Part shown: positions 7,135 through 15,237 of the stretch, piece after piece
How the letters are laid out: every line of letters begins with the position of its first letter
Numbering within the stretch: the first letter of the stretch is position 1
DNA from: JBKPCD01 sp046727175
GTDB taxonomy: Bacteria; Acidobacteriota; Vicinamibacteria; Vicinamibacterales; 2-12-FULL-66-21
Length of the DNA: 16,417 bases
Direction: 5' to 3'
Assembly: GCA_046727175.1 (NCBI GenBank)
Contig: JBKPCD010000136.1
Span: 1 to 16,417, forward strand
Position numbers and translations under genes: made by a program
The notes under the pieces: generated by a model
Told to the model about the DNA's origin: nothing
Databases searched by the model: none
The model's input: only the letters and a program-made list of their open reading frames with translations

Positions 7135-7166
7135 CGGTAGCTCGGTGGCTCGGTAGCTCGGTGGCA
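7135..7166. repeat. 8-bp tandem array (four units)
   Basis: CGGTAGCT, CGGTGGCT, CGGTAGCT and CGGTGGCA run head to tail just upstream of the PadR promoter; A and G alternate at the fifth base. A further copy of CGGTAGCTCG occurs at 7293-7302, so the GC-rich stretch between is bounded by direct copies of the unit. Confidence 0.85.
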
Positions 7167-7302
7167 GCGCTTGCGGCTGCGGCGGGCCGCGAACGCGGTC
7201 CCGCCGTGCGAGCGGGGCCCCCGGCGCGCGTAGTGTGCGCGCTACGGTACCGAGCGGGGTTTGGGCCGCCGCGAGCATTGAGAAAAGGAGTTCGGTAGCT
7301 CG
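7167..7302. other. GC-rich hairpin element, REP-like
   Basis: A non-coding, very GC-rich stretch. A strong stem-loop spans 7180-7206: CGGCGGG-CCGCG, loop AA, CGCGG-T-CCCGCCG, i.e. 12 paired bases with one bulged T. Further right, CGTAG and CTACG (7229-7246) bracket TGTGCGCG, and CGGTACCG (7244-7251) is a self-complementary octamer. The element is bounded on both sides by CGGTAGCTCG (last full copy of the left array at 7151-7160, right copy at 7293-7302). The architecture recalls REP or MITE-like intergenic elements, but only one copy is visible here, so dispersal cannot be shown. Confidence 0.5.
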
Positions 7303-7504
7303 AGGTTCGGGATTCGGGATTCGCCTCGTCGGTTCTGGTTGCGCGACGATTTCCTCCAAACGCCTGAGGCCGAGAGCCGTGAGCTCAAGGCCTGACTCTG
7401 CTGGGATCCAGATCGCCGCTGGTGATGTCGTATCTGAGAAACTGACCATGGGTTTCCTCTGACGTAGAGGTGAGCTGCGGTCGAACGTCAAACGGAGGCG
7501 GACG
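7303..7504. other. intergenic region upstream of the DinB-like gene
   Basis: No convincing gene on either strand. It contains TTCGGGA repeated 2.6 times (7306-7323), a small inverted repeat CCTCT-GACGT-AGAGG (7456-7470), and the ribosome site of the next gene (GGAGG at 7494-7498). A promoter for the DinB-like gene must lie here, but no clean -35/-10 pair was found. Confidence 0.5.
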
Positions 7505-8005
7505 ATGGCATTGATCGATGGATTGCTACAGGAGCTCGAACTGGAAGCAAAGACGACGCGCCGGGTGCTCGAGCGCGTACCTGACGGGCAACTGACGTGG
7601 CGGCCTCACGAGAAAGCGCGAACGCTCGGCCAGCTTGCGTTGCACGTCGCGACCGTTCCTGGCGGCGTCGCCGAAATTGCGCGGCAATCGCAGATTCAGG
7701 CGCCGCAGTTCACCGACCCGAGCCCGAACAGCGCAGCGGAGCTCGTCCCCGCCCTCGACCAGAGCATCGCGCGCGCGAAGTCCGTGCTCGGCGGGATGGA
7801 CGATGCGACGCTCGCGGAAACGTGGCGAATGATGCTGGGGGACCGCGAGATTCTCGCCCTGCCGCGGATCGCGTTTCTACGGTCGATCATGCTGAATCAT
7901 TGGTACCACCACCGCGGGCAGCTGACCGTGTATCTGCGCACTCTCGGCGTCCCGCTTCCCTCGGTTTACGGCCCGAGCGCGGACGAGAATCCCTTCGCAG
8001 CTTAG
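7505..8005 (+). CDS. DinB-superfamily protein
   Basis: A 166-residue four-helix-bundle protein of the DinB/YfiT-like superfamily (not the DinB DNA polymerase). The putative metal triad is visible: H47 in LGQLALHVATVPGG, and H132 and H136 in MLNHWYHHRGQLTVYLRTLG, the HxxxHxxQ signature near the C-terminus. Relatives include thiol-dependent transferases such as bacillithiol and mycothiol S-transferases, but most are uncharacterised and no substrate can be inferred. No signal peptide, so cytoplasmic. The ATG at 7505 has GGAGG 6 nt upstream. It stands alone, convergent with the GH127 gene downstream. Confidence 0.88.
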   Translation: MALIDGLLQELELEAKTTRRVLERVPDGQLTWRPHEKARTLGQLALHVATVPGGVAEIARQSQIQAPQFTDPSPNSAAELVPALDQSIARAKSVLGGMDDATLAETWRMMLGDREILALPRIAFLRSIMLNHWYHHRGQLTVYLRTLGVPLPSVYGPSADENPFAA

Positions 8006-8010
8006 GACCG

Positions 8011-8070
8011 GGTTCCCGGTTCTCAGGTTCCGGGTTCTCAGGTTCCGGGTTCTCAGGTTCCGGATTCCGG
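8011..8070. repeat. 15-bp tandem array (three full units plus a diverged fourth)
   Basis: GGTTCCCGGTTCTCA (8011-8025) is followed by two identical copies of GGTTCCGGGTTCTCA (8026-8040, 8041-8055) and a diverged unit starting GGTTCCGGATTCC (8056). Each unit contains two GGTTC-like halves, suggesting an older 7-8-bp repeat. It begins 5 bp after the DinB-like stop codon. Confidence 0.88.
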
Positions 8071-8090
8071 GTGACAGCATCGTCGCTCGA

Positions 8091-8136
8091 ACCTACCTGA
8101 AACCTGGAACCTGCCTGGAACCGGAGAACCTTGTAC
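8091..8136. repeat. inverted counterpart of the 15-bp array; possible bidirectional terminator
   Basis: This stretch holds repeated CCTGGAACC and ACCTGAAACC motifs and ends CCGGAGAACC. These are the reverse-complement sense of the GGTTCC/GGTTCTC units at 8011-8070, so RNA from either strand could fold the two arrays together. The location, between the convergent DinB-like and GH127 genes, suits a bidirectional terminator, but pairing is imperfect and there is no T tract. Confidence 0.45.
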
Positions 8137-8145
8137 CTTGCACCG

Positions 8146-10239
8146 TCACGACCAGCCCCGCTCGACCTGCCAGTAGACGGAGTAGCGCCGATCGAAGAGG
8201 CTGTTCAGCGGCACCAGTGTGACGTCCTTCGTCTGTCCCGTCGTTCGAAAGGTGTGCGATTTGTCGCCGGGTTTGATCCACGTGCTCAGGTCCGCGGCGG
8301 ACGTCTTGAACGTGGGGACGTCGAGATCGGGGACGGACGGCACGCGATTGACCGGAGAGAGCGCCGAACCGCTCTGCTCCACATTTGGCGCGCCGACGCG
8401 GAAGTTCGGCCCGACGATGTGCGCCTCCGTCAGCCCCTCTGCACCGAGATCGCCGGCGAGGACGAGCGGGCCACACATGAAGGCCTGCAGCTGTGGATCA
8501 TCTGGCATCGCCTCGCCATGCAGGTGCATCGGCAACTCCATCTCCACCTTGTCGCCCGCTTTCCATGACCGACTCAGCGTCAGGTAGCTGCCTGGCGCGG
8601 CGGACGCGTCGAGGGCGCGTCCGTTAATCCTCACAGTCGGCGCAGCCCGGAGCCACGCCGGGATTCGCAGCCGCATCGCGACGGTGCCTGGGCGCGCGGC
8701 CATCACGGTCAGCGTCGTAGCCTCCATCAGCGGGTATCCGGTCTCTTGACGCAGCTTGAATCCCTTCTCCGACCAATCCAGCTCGGAAGGGATGAACAGG
8801 TTCACGTAGAGTCCGTCGGTGTCCCGCCAGTAGATGCTGTCATTGAGCTTCGCGTATTCCTCGATACCCGACCCCGTGCAACACCAGAACGTCTGATCGT
8901 CCGTGCAGAAGGTCTTCCAGACACCTGGGGCGAGTGACAGGTAGTACTGCGTGGTGCCCAGCTTCGGCCTGATCGTGCCGATGCGGTGATTGAGCAGCAG
9001 CCGCTCGTAGTAGTCGAAGTACCCCGATTCCGGTCGCCACGTGTAGAGCTGCCGCGCGAGCTTCAACATGTTGTACGCGCAACAGCATTCCGCTGTGTTC
9101 ACGCTCATCTTCAATTCGGCGGCGAGGCGGCGCGGAGGTGCCAGCCAAGCTTCGGCATTGCTCGTGCCGCCTGTGACGTACGTGCGGGCACTGACGACCT
9201 CGTCGAAGAAGTAGTCGGCAACGTCGTGAAAACGCATGTCACCGGAGATCTCGTAGCGGCGAGCGGCGGCAATCGCCTGCGGGACGTGCGTATTGACGTG
9301 CAGCGCGCGGAGCTCGTCCCGGCGAAGTGCGAGCGGGTTGATGAAGCTCCTTTTTTGAAAACGGTCGCCAACCCTGGCCCACCGAGGCTCGTTCGTCTCG
9401 GCTGCGAGGTGATAGAGCGTCTCCGCGATGCCGCCGAACTCGATCGTGAGGATTCGCTGCATGTGCTCGTCGGACTTCGGCGCCGTCCATTCGTCGGCCC
9501 ACGCCGACATGCCCTCGAGCACCGCGAGCGCCTGTTTGTTCCCGGCGAAGCGGTACATGTCGAACATGCCGGCCATGATCTTGTGAATGGTGTAGAACGG
9601 CGCCCAGACGCGCTCGCCTTTTTCGAGACGGTCCCACCATGTGGTCGGAAACGCGCTGAGATACTTCCCGCCGAGTTTCTCCTGACACTTCGCCAGTTCG
9701 GCGACCATGTAGTCGCCCTTCGCTTTGGCGGTCTTGTCGCCGGTCGACGCATACAAGAGCGCGCTCGCCGAAAGAAAATGCCCCCCAAAATGCCCGCGCA
9801 GCTCGCTCGATCGCTGGCCGTTCTCCGGCTGCTCCCATCCGCCGAGCGGCTTCGCGGATCCCGTCGAGAGTCCGGCGTTGACCCGGAACGTGTAGAGCAT
9901 CCGGTCCGCGTCGAGACGCGCCATGTACGCGCGGTTCCAGTCCTGCGCGTCCGCGAACACGTTGTTCGGGAGCAGTCGAACCTGCGTCATGGGAAACGGA
10001 TCGACCGTCCGGCCAACTGGCTTGAACACGAACTCGAGGTTCGCGTCGAACGGCGGCGTGTCCGGCACCAGTCTCCGTCCAGGCGGCGGTGTGCCGCCCA
10101 CTTGCCCTGGGGGCGGGGCCACCGTCGGCAGGGCGTTCTGGGCGCCGACGATGGCTGGCAGGGCCGCAGTCGCAGCGACCATCCCGCCGAACTCACGGCG
10201 GCTCAGGCGACTCCCCGGGCGCTTCTGTTCATCACTCAT
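8146..10239 (-). CDS. GH127-family glycoside hydrolase (DUF1680), Tat-exported; probable beta-L-arabinofuranosidase
   Basis: A 697-residue GH127 protein. The N-terminus has a twin-arginine signal (SRREFGG at residues 13-19, then MVAATAALPAIVGA), so it is exported folded. The (alpha/alpha)6 catalytic region follows from ~75 (VFKPVGRTVDPFPMTQVRLL, DWNRAYMARLDADRMLY), then beta domains to the C-terminus. In the characterised Bifidobacterium enzyme HypBA1, zinc is held by a Glu-x-Cys and a Cys-Cys pair whose first Cys is the nucleophile, with a separate Glu as acid/base. The equivalents here are E384/C386 in NTAECCCAYN, C453/C454 in TFWCCTGSG, and probably E363 in SNAEAWL. AGAGGTGA lies 6 nt upstream of ATG 10239. 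It is 133 bp downstream of a TonB-dependent receptor on the same strand, likely one glycan-use operon. Exact sugar specificity is inferred. Confidence 0.9.
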   Translation of the reverse strand: MSDEQKRPGSRLSRREFGGMVAATAALPAIVGAQNALPTVAPPPGQVGGTPPPGRRLVPDTPPFDANLEFVFKPVGRTVDPFPMTQVRLLPNNVFADAQDWNRAYMARLDADRMLYTFRVNAGLSTGSAKPLGGWEQPENGQRSSELRGHFGGHFLSASALLYASTGDKTAKAKGDYMVAELAKCQEKLGGKYLSAFPTTWWDRLEKGERVWAPFYTIHKIMAGMFDMYRFAGNKQALAVLEGMSAWADEWTAPKSDEHMQRILTIEFGGIAETLYHLAAETNEPRWARVGDRFQKRSFINPLALRRDELRALHVNTHVPQAIAAARRYEISGDMRFHDVADYFFDEVVSARTYVTGGTSNAEAWLAPPRRLAAELKMSVNTAECCCAYNMLKLARQLYTWRPESGYFDYYERLLLNHRIGTIRPKLGTTQYYLSLAPGVWKTFCTDDQTFWCCTGSGIEEYAKLNDSIYWRDTDGLYVNLFIPSELDWSEKGFKLRQETGYPLMEATTLTVMAARPGTVAMRLRIPAWLRAAPTVRINGRALDASAAPGSYLTLSRSWKAGDKVEMELPMHLHGEAMPDDPQLQAFMCGPLVLAGDLGAEGLTEAHIVGPNFRVGAPNVEQSGSALSPVNRVPSVPDLDVPTFKTSAADLSTWIKPGDKSHTFRTTGQTKDVTLVPLNSLFDRRYSVYWQVERGWS

Positions 10240-10372
10240 GTTGTGTCACCTCTGCTGCGGCAGGGGGCAGTCCTGGACTCGAGCGTCAGTCCGACCATAC
10301 GTCGTGCGCCGCACCCAGACCGGGAATACCCCCGGCCTGGCGCGACGCAGGCCCCTACGCCGGCACTCATCG

Positions 10373-13300
10373 TCAGAACCGGAGCCGGACGCCGAACTGC
10401 ATCGTCCGCGTGGCCAGCTGGCTGGTGGACTTCCCGAAGCTGGCGTTGCTCAGGTCCATCACCGGGTCGCCCAGGTTCACCGTGTTAAACACGTTGAACG
10501 CGTCGAGACGGACCTCGGCGTTGAAGCTGTCGCCTAGGGCGAACTTCTTCGACAGCGAGAGGCTGACATCGGAGAATCCGGGCCCCCGGTACGCATTACG
10601 GGGCAGATTGCCGTTCGTGCCCGCCGTCGGCTTGGGGAAGTCGGACACCTTGAAGATGCCAGCAAGGTATTCGTCGTTCGTCCAGCCGCTCGTCTTCACG
10701 CCTGATGCCGGCGCGTTGGGCCGATCGCCGCCGTTGTTGTCCGCGTTGTAGTCACCCGCGGGGTAGGCGGCGCTGTTGGTGACGTTGATCGGGTTGCCCG
10801 TCTGGAAGATCCCGTAGCCCTGGATCTGCCAGCCACCCAGCAGGGTTTTCGTGAGGCCCGTGCTGCGCTGGAAGAACGGCATTTCCCACATCGCGACGAA
10901 GGAGAGCTTGTGCGTCACGTCGTAGCTGGCCACCGCCCATTCGGCCCCCAGGTCCGTGGCGTCCTGGATGTTCGTCGCGCCGACCGCCTGGTCGGTGTCG
11001 TTCATCGCCTTGCCGAGGGTGTACGACGTCTGGAACATGAAGCTGTTGCGGAACGGCCGGCGGAGCGACAGTGACAGACCGTTGTAATTCGACTTCGAGG
11101 TCGACGTGACCATGTTGATGGTCGCGAAGCTCGGGTTGTACCCGTTGAACCGCCCGTCGAGCATGTCGCCTACGAAACGGTTCACATTGTAGGCGTTGTC
11201 CAGGTTTCGTCCTGCCGAGCCGAGGTAGTTCGCGTCGGCGGCCATGTTCCACCAGATCTCTTTCTGGACGCCGACGAACCAGGTGTGGGCATAGGGCGAC
11301 ACGAGGCCCGTATCGACGGTCGTGAGACTCACACGGGCGCCCTTGACGCCGTTCCGTTCGTCGAGGCCGGTCTGCAGCGCCGGGTCGACGGGGTAGCCGA
11401 AGTTGGGCTTGCTCGGGTCGCCGAGGCTGTAGGTGAACGCCGTGCCGAACACCTGGCCAAGCGAGACCTGGGCTCGCAGTGGCGGGCTGTGCCGGTAGTT
11501 CTCGGCGGGCAGGTTCATCAGGCGGTCGTAGGCGATTGAGTATCCGCCGCGTACGGCCATCTTCGCATCACCCTTCGGATCCCACGCGAAGCCGAGGCGC
11601 GGGGCGAAATTGTTGTTGTCGGGCGCGTAGAACCGGTCGACGATGTCCACCCTTGCCGCCGCAAGCTGCTCGAAGTAGTTCGTGCCGGCTCCCAGGATCA
11701 GGTTCCGCAGGGTCTCGTCCGGGTCCTTGAACGTGCCGTAGTTCTCGTACCGCACGCCGGCGTTGATCGTCAGCCTGTTGCTGATTCGCCAGTCGTCGTT
11801 CCAGAACAGCGCCCACTCCGTCTGGATGAGCATCGAGTACGCCGTCGCCGGCTGGCCTGTCCGCGGATCGACGTAACGATTCATCTGCCTGGCTTCGTCG
11901 TTGGCGAAGTTGTGGATGCTGAAGAACTGATAGGCGGGAATGTAGTTCGTGGTGTTCACGGCGGAGCCGTACATCTGCCGCAGCTCGCCGCCCATCTTCA
12001 TCGTGTGGCCGCCCTGGACCGCCGTGAAGATGTTCTTGAAGTGCCAGTTCGTCTGGTCCCACCCGCGCGGGTAGCTCGATCCCCCGAAGCCTGAGATGCC
12101 GGTAATCGTGATGCCTGGAATGCCGAGTGTGTCGAGGGGGACCTGGGGCCGGCCGATCAGCTGCATCATGCCGCCGCGAAACTCGTTGAGCTTCGTCCTG
12201 CTGAAGATGTGGGTGTGATTCAGGTTGGCGAAGTACGTGGTCTCCTTCACGGGGTAGTCGAAGTACGGGCGGATGCTGCCGTTCATGGTCAAGGACGTGG
12301 TCCGGTAGAAGTTGGCGTACAGTCGGTCCTTGCCGGGCCGCAGTTCCCAGTCGCTGCGGACGTTGAACTGGTTGCCATCACGCCACACGTTGGGGATGTA
12401 GAACGCGGATCCGATGTCCATGATGCCGTCTGCCGGCCCGATGGTGCTGGGCCCCGACGCGGGGCTGCCCGTGTCGCGGAAGTTCGACGTCGGGTAGGCA
12501 CCCGGCTGATAGTTCTGGAAAAGGTTGGCAGCGATGCTGTTCGGCCTCGTCGAGAGGACGAAGTCCCGGTACTGCGGTGTTTCGACGGTGAAGGACGACC
12601 CGCGCCCGCCCGCCTGCCGCAGGCCCTCATACGACGTGAAGAAGAAGAGGCGGTTCTTCATGATGGGCCCGCCGAGACTGGTCCCGAACTGCTTTTTCGA
12701 AAAGTCGGGGACACCGGTCTCGAACACGTTCTTGCTGGCGAAGTTCTGGTTCTGGTAGTAGAACGACCCGCTGCCGTGGAACCGGTTGGTGCCGCCCTTC
12801 GAGATGACCTGGATCTGGGCGCCGCTGTTGCGGCCGTCCACGGCCGAGAAGTTGTTCGCCACGACCCGGATTTCTTCGACCGACTCGGCGTTGGGCGTCA
12901 GGTTGGTGATGCCGCCGCGGGCCACTCCGTTGGTGCTGGTGTCGTCGAGGGTGAACGAGTTGGCCTCGTCGCGCTGGCCGCCGGCGTTGATGCGCGGTGC
13001 GGACTCGCCCGAGAACGAGTCGTTGCCGTTGCCGCCCGCCCCGAAGGTAGACGAAATCCCCTTTCCGGTCACGCCCGGCTGCAGCGCGATGAGGTTGTAG
13101 AGGTTCCTGCCATTGAGGGGCATTTCCTGAAGCTGTGTCGCGTCCACACGCCCGGAGACGCGGCCCTGGGTGGTTTCGATCAGGGGCGACTGCCCGGCCA
13201 CCGTCACGCTTTCGGCGATGCTGGAGACTTCGAGTGAGAAGTCCACCCGCGCCGTCTCGCTGATGCCGACGGAGGCTTCACGCGTGCCTTTCTGGAACCC

Positions 13301-13555
13301 GGTCAGCTGGACCTCGATCCGGTAGGTGCCGACGGCGAGGCTGACAACAGTGAAGACGCCGTCGGCCGACGTCACCGTTTCACGGGTCTGCCCGGTCGCG
13401 ATGTTGGTGACCTTGACCATGGCGCCGGGGAGTACGCCCTTCTGGGCGTCAGTCACGGTGCCTTGGATGGTGCTGTTGAACTGCGCGCTCGCCGTGCGGG
13501 GAATGACGACGAGAAACGCGAGAAGAGCCAGACGGAGGAATCTTGTCGGGATCAT
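10373..13555 (-). CDS. TonB-dependent receptor with N-terminal carboxypeptidase-like domain
   Basis: A 1060-residue outer-membrane receptor. Residues 1-24 are a Sec signal peptide (cleavage after TASA). Residues ~28-110 form a carboxypeptidase-regulatory-like beta-sandwich (IQGTVTDAQKGVLPGAMVKV, SADGVFTVVSLAVGTYRIEV). A plug domain follows from ~115 (SPLIETTQGRVSG, LQEMPLNGRNLYNLIALQPG), then a long beta-barrel ending MQFGVRLRF. ATG 13555 has an ideal ribosome site (AGGAGG, 5 nt spacing); an in-frame ATG at 13600 has none and would precede the signal peptide. The GH127 enzyme follows after 133 bp, implying uptake of a glycan or its fragments. No SusD-like lipoprotein gene is adjacent, normal for this acidobacterial receptor type. 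Ligand unknown. Confidence 0.93.
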   Translation of the reverse strand: MIPTRFLRLALLAFLVVIPRTASAQFNSTIQGTVTDAQKGVLPGAMVKVTNIATGQTRETVTSADGVFTVVSLAVGTYRIEVQLTGFQKGTREASVGISETARVDFSLEVSSIAESVTVAGQSPLIETTQGRVSGRVDATQLQEMPLNGRNLYNLIALQPGVTGKGISSTFGAGGNGNDSFSGESAPRINAGGQRDEANSFTLDDTSTNGVARGGITNLTPNAESVEEIRVVANNFSAVDGRNSGAQIQVISKGGTNRFHGSGSFYYQNQNFASKNVFETGVPDFSKKQFGTSLGGPIMKNRLFFFTSYEGLRQAGGRGSSFTVETPQYRDFVLSTRPNSIAANLFQNYQPGAYPTSNFRDTGSPASGPSTIGPADGIMDIGSAFYIPNVWRDGNQFNVRSDWELRPGKDRLYANFYRTTSLTMNGSIRPYFDYPVKETTYFANLNHTHIFSRTKLNEFRGGMMQLIGRPQVPLDTLGIPGITITGISGFGGSSYPRGWDQTNWHFKNIFTAVQGGHTMKMGGELRQMYGSAVNTTNYIPAYQFFSIHNFANDEARQMNRYVDPRTGQPATAYSMLIQTEWALFWNDDWRISNRLTINAGVRYENYGTFKDPDETLRNLILGAGTNYFEQLAAARVDIVDRFYAPDNNNFAPRLGFAWDPKGDAKMAVRGGYSIAYDRLMNLPAENYRHSPPLRAQVSLGQVFGTAFTYSLGDPSKPNFGYPVDPALQTGLDERNGVKGARVSLTTVDTGLVSPYAHTWFVGVQKEIWWNMAADANYLGSAGRNLDNAYNVNRFVGDMLDGRFNGYNPSFATINMVTSTSKSNYNGLSLSLRRPFRNSFMFQTSYTLGKAMNDTDQAVGATNIQDATDLGAEWAVASYDVTHKLSFVAMWEMPFFQRSTGLTKTLLGGWQIQGYGIFQTGNPINVTNSAAYPAGDYNADNNGGDRPNAPASGVKTSGWTNDEYLAGIFKVSDFPKPTAGTNGNLPRNAYRGPGFSDVSLSLSKKFALGDSFNAEVRLDAFNVFNTVNLGDPVMDLSNASFGKSTSQLATRTMQFGVRLRF

Positions 13556-13756
13556 CAGAACCTCCTGCGTGGAGCGCACCCTGCGGCGGGCGTCGAACAC
13601 CGCCCGATGGCCCTGAGAGCGTCGCGCGACCTTGTTTCACAGTCAACAGTTCTTTGACGGTCATTCGCACTTCTTCGCCTCATAAGCGCGGATGTGAGAG
13701 CGGCGGACTCCCGGCCCTCAACGAAGCGACGGGTTCGACCGTTTTCTGAGCTGTGA
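13556..13756 (-). promoter_or_regulatory. leader/promoter region of the receptor-GH127 genes (low resolution)
   Basis: This 201-bp stretch separates the M16 terminator from the receptor start and must contain the receptor promoter. A GTCAA/TTGAC inverted repeat with a 7-bp spacer is at 13642-13658; its right arm on the minus strand gives a TTGACT -35-like hexamer, but no matching -10 lies 16-18 bp downstream. A strong AGGAGG ribosome site is at 13561-13566. No gene is seen here. Confidence 0.35.
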
Positions 13757-13774
13757 ACAAGCCCCTTCGGGGCT
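13757..13774 (-). terminator. Rho-independent terminator after the M16 operon
   Basis: On the minus strand AGCCCC, loop GAA, GGGGCT form a 6-bp GC stem (13774-13759), followed by TGTTCAC, a weak T-containing tail. The stem's first base is the last base of the M16 stop codon (13776-13774), so the terminator starts inside the coding end. It separates the M16 pair from the receptor gene downstream. Confidence 0.65.
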
Positions 13775-15237
13775 CATTGAGCGCGGTTGCCTTCGATATC
13801 CAGCCGCACGATCGGCGCGATGTCGGTCGCCTTCAACGGATCCTCGATCGTCGCGCGGTCGCCGACAATCACGATCGCGAGATGATCGATGTCGATGTAC
13901 TTCCTGGCCACACGGACGACATCGTCCCTCGTGATCGCGCGGACAGCTTTGGCGTATTGGTGGTAGTAGTCGTCTGGCAGACCCTGCCTCCACAACGACG
14001 TGATGGCGCCGTTGATGCCGCTGACTGATGCGAACGTCGACGGCAGACCTTGAATGAGGGCGTCCTTCGCCGTCGTCAGCTCGTCATCGGTCACCGGGCG
14101 GCCGCCGGCAATGCCACGAAGCTCCTTCATGAACTCGACGAGGGCCGCGTCGGTCTTGTCGCTGACGATGTCACCCCCGGTGCGGAACGGGCCGGGACCT
14201 TTTCCAAATGCGAACCGCGAGGTGACGCCGTAGCTGTACCCCTTCTCTTCGCGCAGATTCGCGTTCAGGCGCGACTGGAACTGGTCGCCCAGGATCGTGT
14301 TCATCACCACCAGCGCGAAGTAATCGGGAGTATTGCGCGGCGGGCCGACGTTGCCGATTGCAAAAGTTGATTGCGCGGAGCCCGGCTTGTCGACGAGAAA
14401 GATCGTTCTCGACGAAGGCGCAGGAGGCGACGGATACGAGAACGTCGGCTTCTCGCCGACGCCCGTCCATCCTCCCAACGTACGCTCGATGACCGACTTG
14501 ATCTCCGCCGGTTTGATGTCGCCCACGACGGTCACGAGCGCACGTCCGGGGCGGAAGTACTCGCGATGAAAGGCAGTGACGTCCTCGCGCGTGATCGCCG
14601 TGATCGATGCTTCGGTCACCAGCTGGCCGTATGGATGCGCAGCGCCGTACAAGACGCGCGGAAAGACTCGAGCGGCGATCGACGACGGCTCCGCCTTTGC
14701 CTGCGTGAGCCCCACGAGCTGCTGCGCGCGCACCCGTTCCAGCGCGTCCGCAGGAAACGTGGAATTCACGAGCATGTCCGCCAGAATGTCGAGAGTGGAC
14801 GTAAACTTGCCGCTCGTCGCAACGAAGCTCATCGATCCGCTCTCGCTGCCGATCGCTGTGGAGACGTCCGTGCCGAGCAACTGCAGCGCGTTCGACAGCG
14901 ATTCACCATCCCGCGTCTTCGTTCCTTCGCTCAGCATCGACGCAGTCAGCGCTGCCACGCCACGCCGATCGGGTTTTTCGAACTGGTCGGCGCCGCCGAG
15001 GATCGTGATCGAGAACGACACAAGCGGCAGATCGTGTTTCTCAGACAGGATCAGCTCTGCACCATTGGTGAGGGTCGACCGCGTCCAGACCGGCACGCGA
15101 AGCACCGGCGGCTTCCCCGGCGGCGGGATCTTCGTGCGATCGAGCGCCTGCCGTGCCATCAGCGGCGCCGCAGCGATGGCAACGGCAACGACGGCAACGG
15201 CCACCCGCCGATTCGCTCGACGACGCTCGGATGTCAT
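13774..15237 (-). CDS. M16-family peptidase-like protein, non-catalytic subunit
   Basis: A 487-residue exported M16 (pitrilysin-like) protein with an N-terminal signal (RRVAVAVVAVAIAAAPLMA). Two M16 domains are visible: TLTNGAELILSEKHDLPLVS at ~55-74, and the second half with the conserved LNANLREEKGYSYGVTSRF (R329, Y334), which contributes substrate contacts in active partners. The zinc motif HxxEH is lost: where an active subunit reads AHLLEH, this one reads AALTAS (residues 95-100), so all three catalytic positions are replaced. This matches heterodimeric M16 systems in which one subunit carries zinc and the other the Arg/Tyr pair. Its ATG overlaps the stop of the upstream M16 gene by 4 nt (ATGA), giving coupled, roughly equal synthesis. 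Substrate unknown; periplasmic peptide degradation is likely. Confidence 0.9.
   Translation of the reverse strand: MTSERRRANRRVAVAVVAVAIAAAPLMARQALDRTKIPPPGKPPVLRVPVWTRSTLTNGAELILSEKHDLPLVSFSITILGGADQFEKPDRRGVAALTASMLSEGTKTRDGESLSNALQLLGTDVSTAIGSESGSMSFVATSGKFTSTLDILADMLVNSTFPADALERVRAQQLVGLTQAKAEPSSIAARVFPRVLYGAAHPYGQLVTEASITAITREDVTAFHREYFRPGRALVTVVGDIKPAEIKSVIERTLGGWTGVGEKPTFSYPSPPAPSSRTIFLVDKPGSAQSTFAIGNVGPPRNTPDYFALVVMNTILGDQFQSRLNANLREEKGYSYGVTSRFAFGKGPGPFRTGGDIVSDKTDAALVEFMKELRGIAGGRPVTDDELTTAKDALIQGLPSTFASVSGINGAITSLWRQGLPDDYYHQYAKAVRAITRDDVVRVARKYIDIDHLAIVIVGDRATIEDPLKATDIAPIVRLDIEGNRAQ

Noticed and set aside
7057..7491. N-terminal extension of PadR into an upstream open frame
   Set aside because: It would span the promoter, operator, 8-bp array and GC-rich hairpin; the translation is Pro/Arg/Ala-rich, and PadR proteins of this type start close to the LSDLAFHILLAL helix.
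10318..10337. Terminator between the receptor and GH127 genes (GACCGGG / CCCGGCC hairpin)
   Set aside because: The stem has one mismatch or wobble and no T tract; it may at most affect RNA stability between co-transcribed genes.
8986..10488. A 500-codon open frame on the plus strand opposite the GH127 gene
   Set aside because: It is antisense to an intact GH127 gene with signal peptide and catalytic motifs, and its translation is low-complexity and Arg/Val-rich.
12209..13237. A 342-codon open frame on the plus strand opposite the TonB-dependent receptor
   Set aside because: It lies wholly inside the receptor coding region on the other strand and shows only shadow composition.
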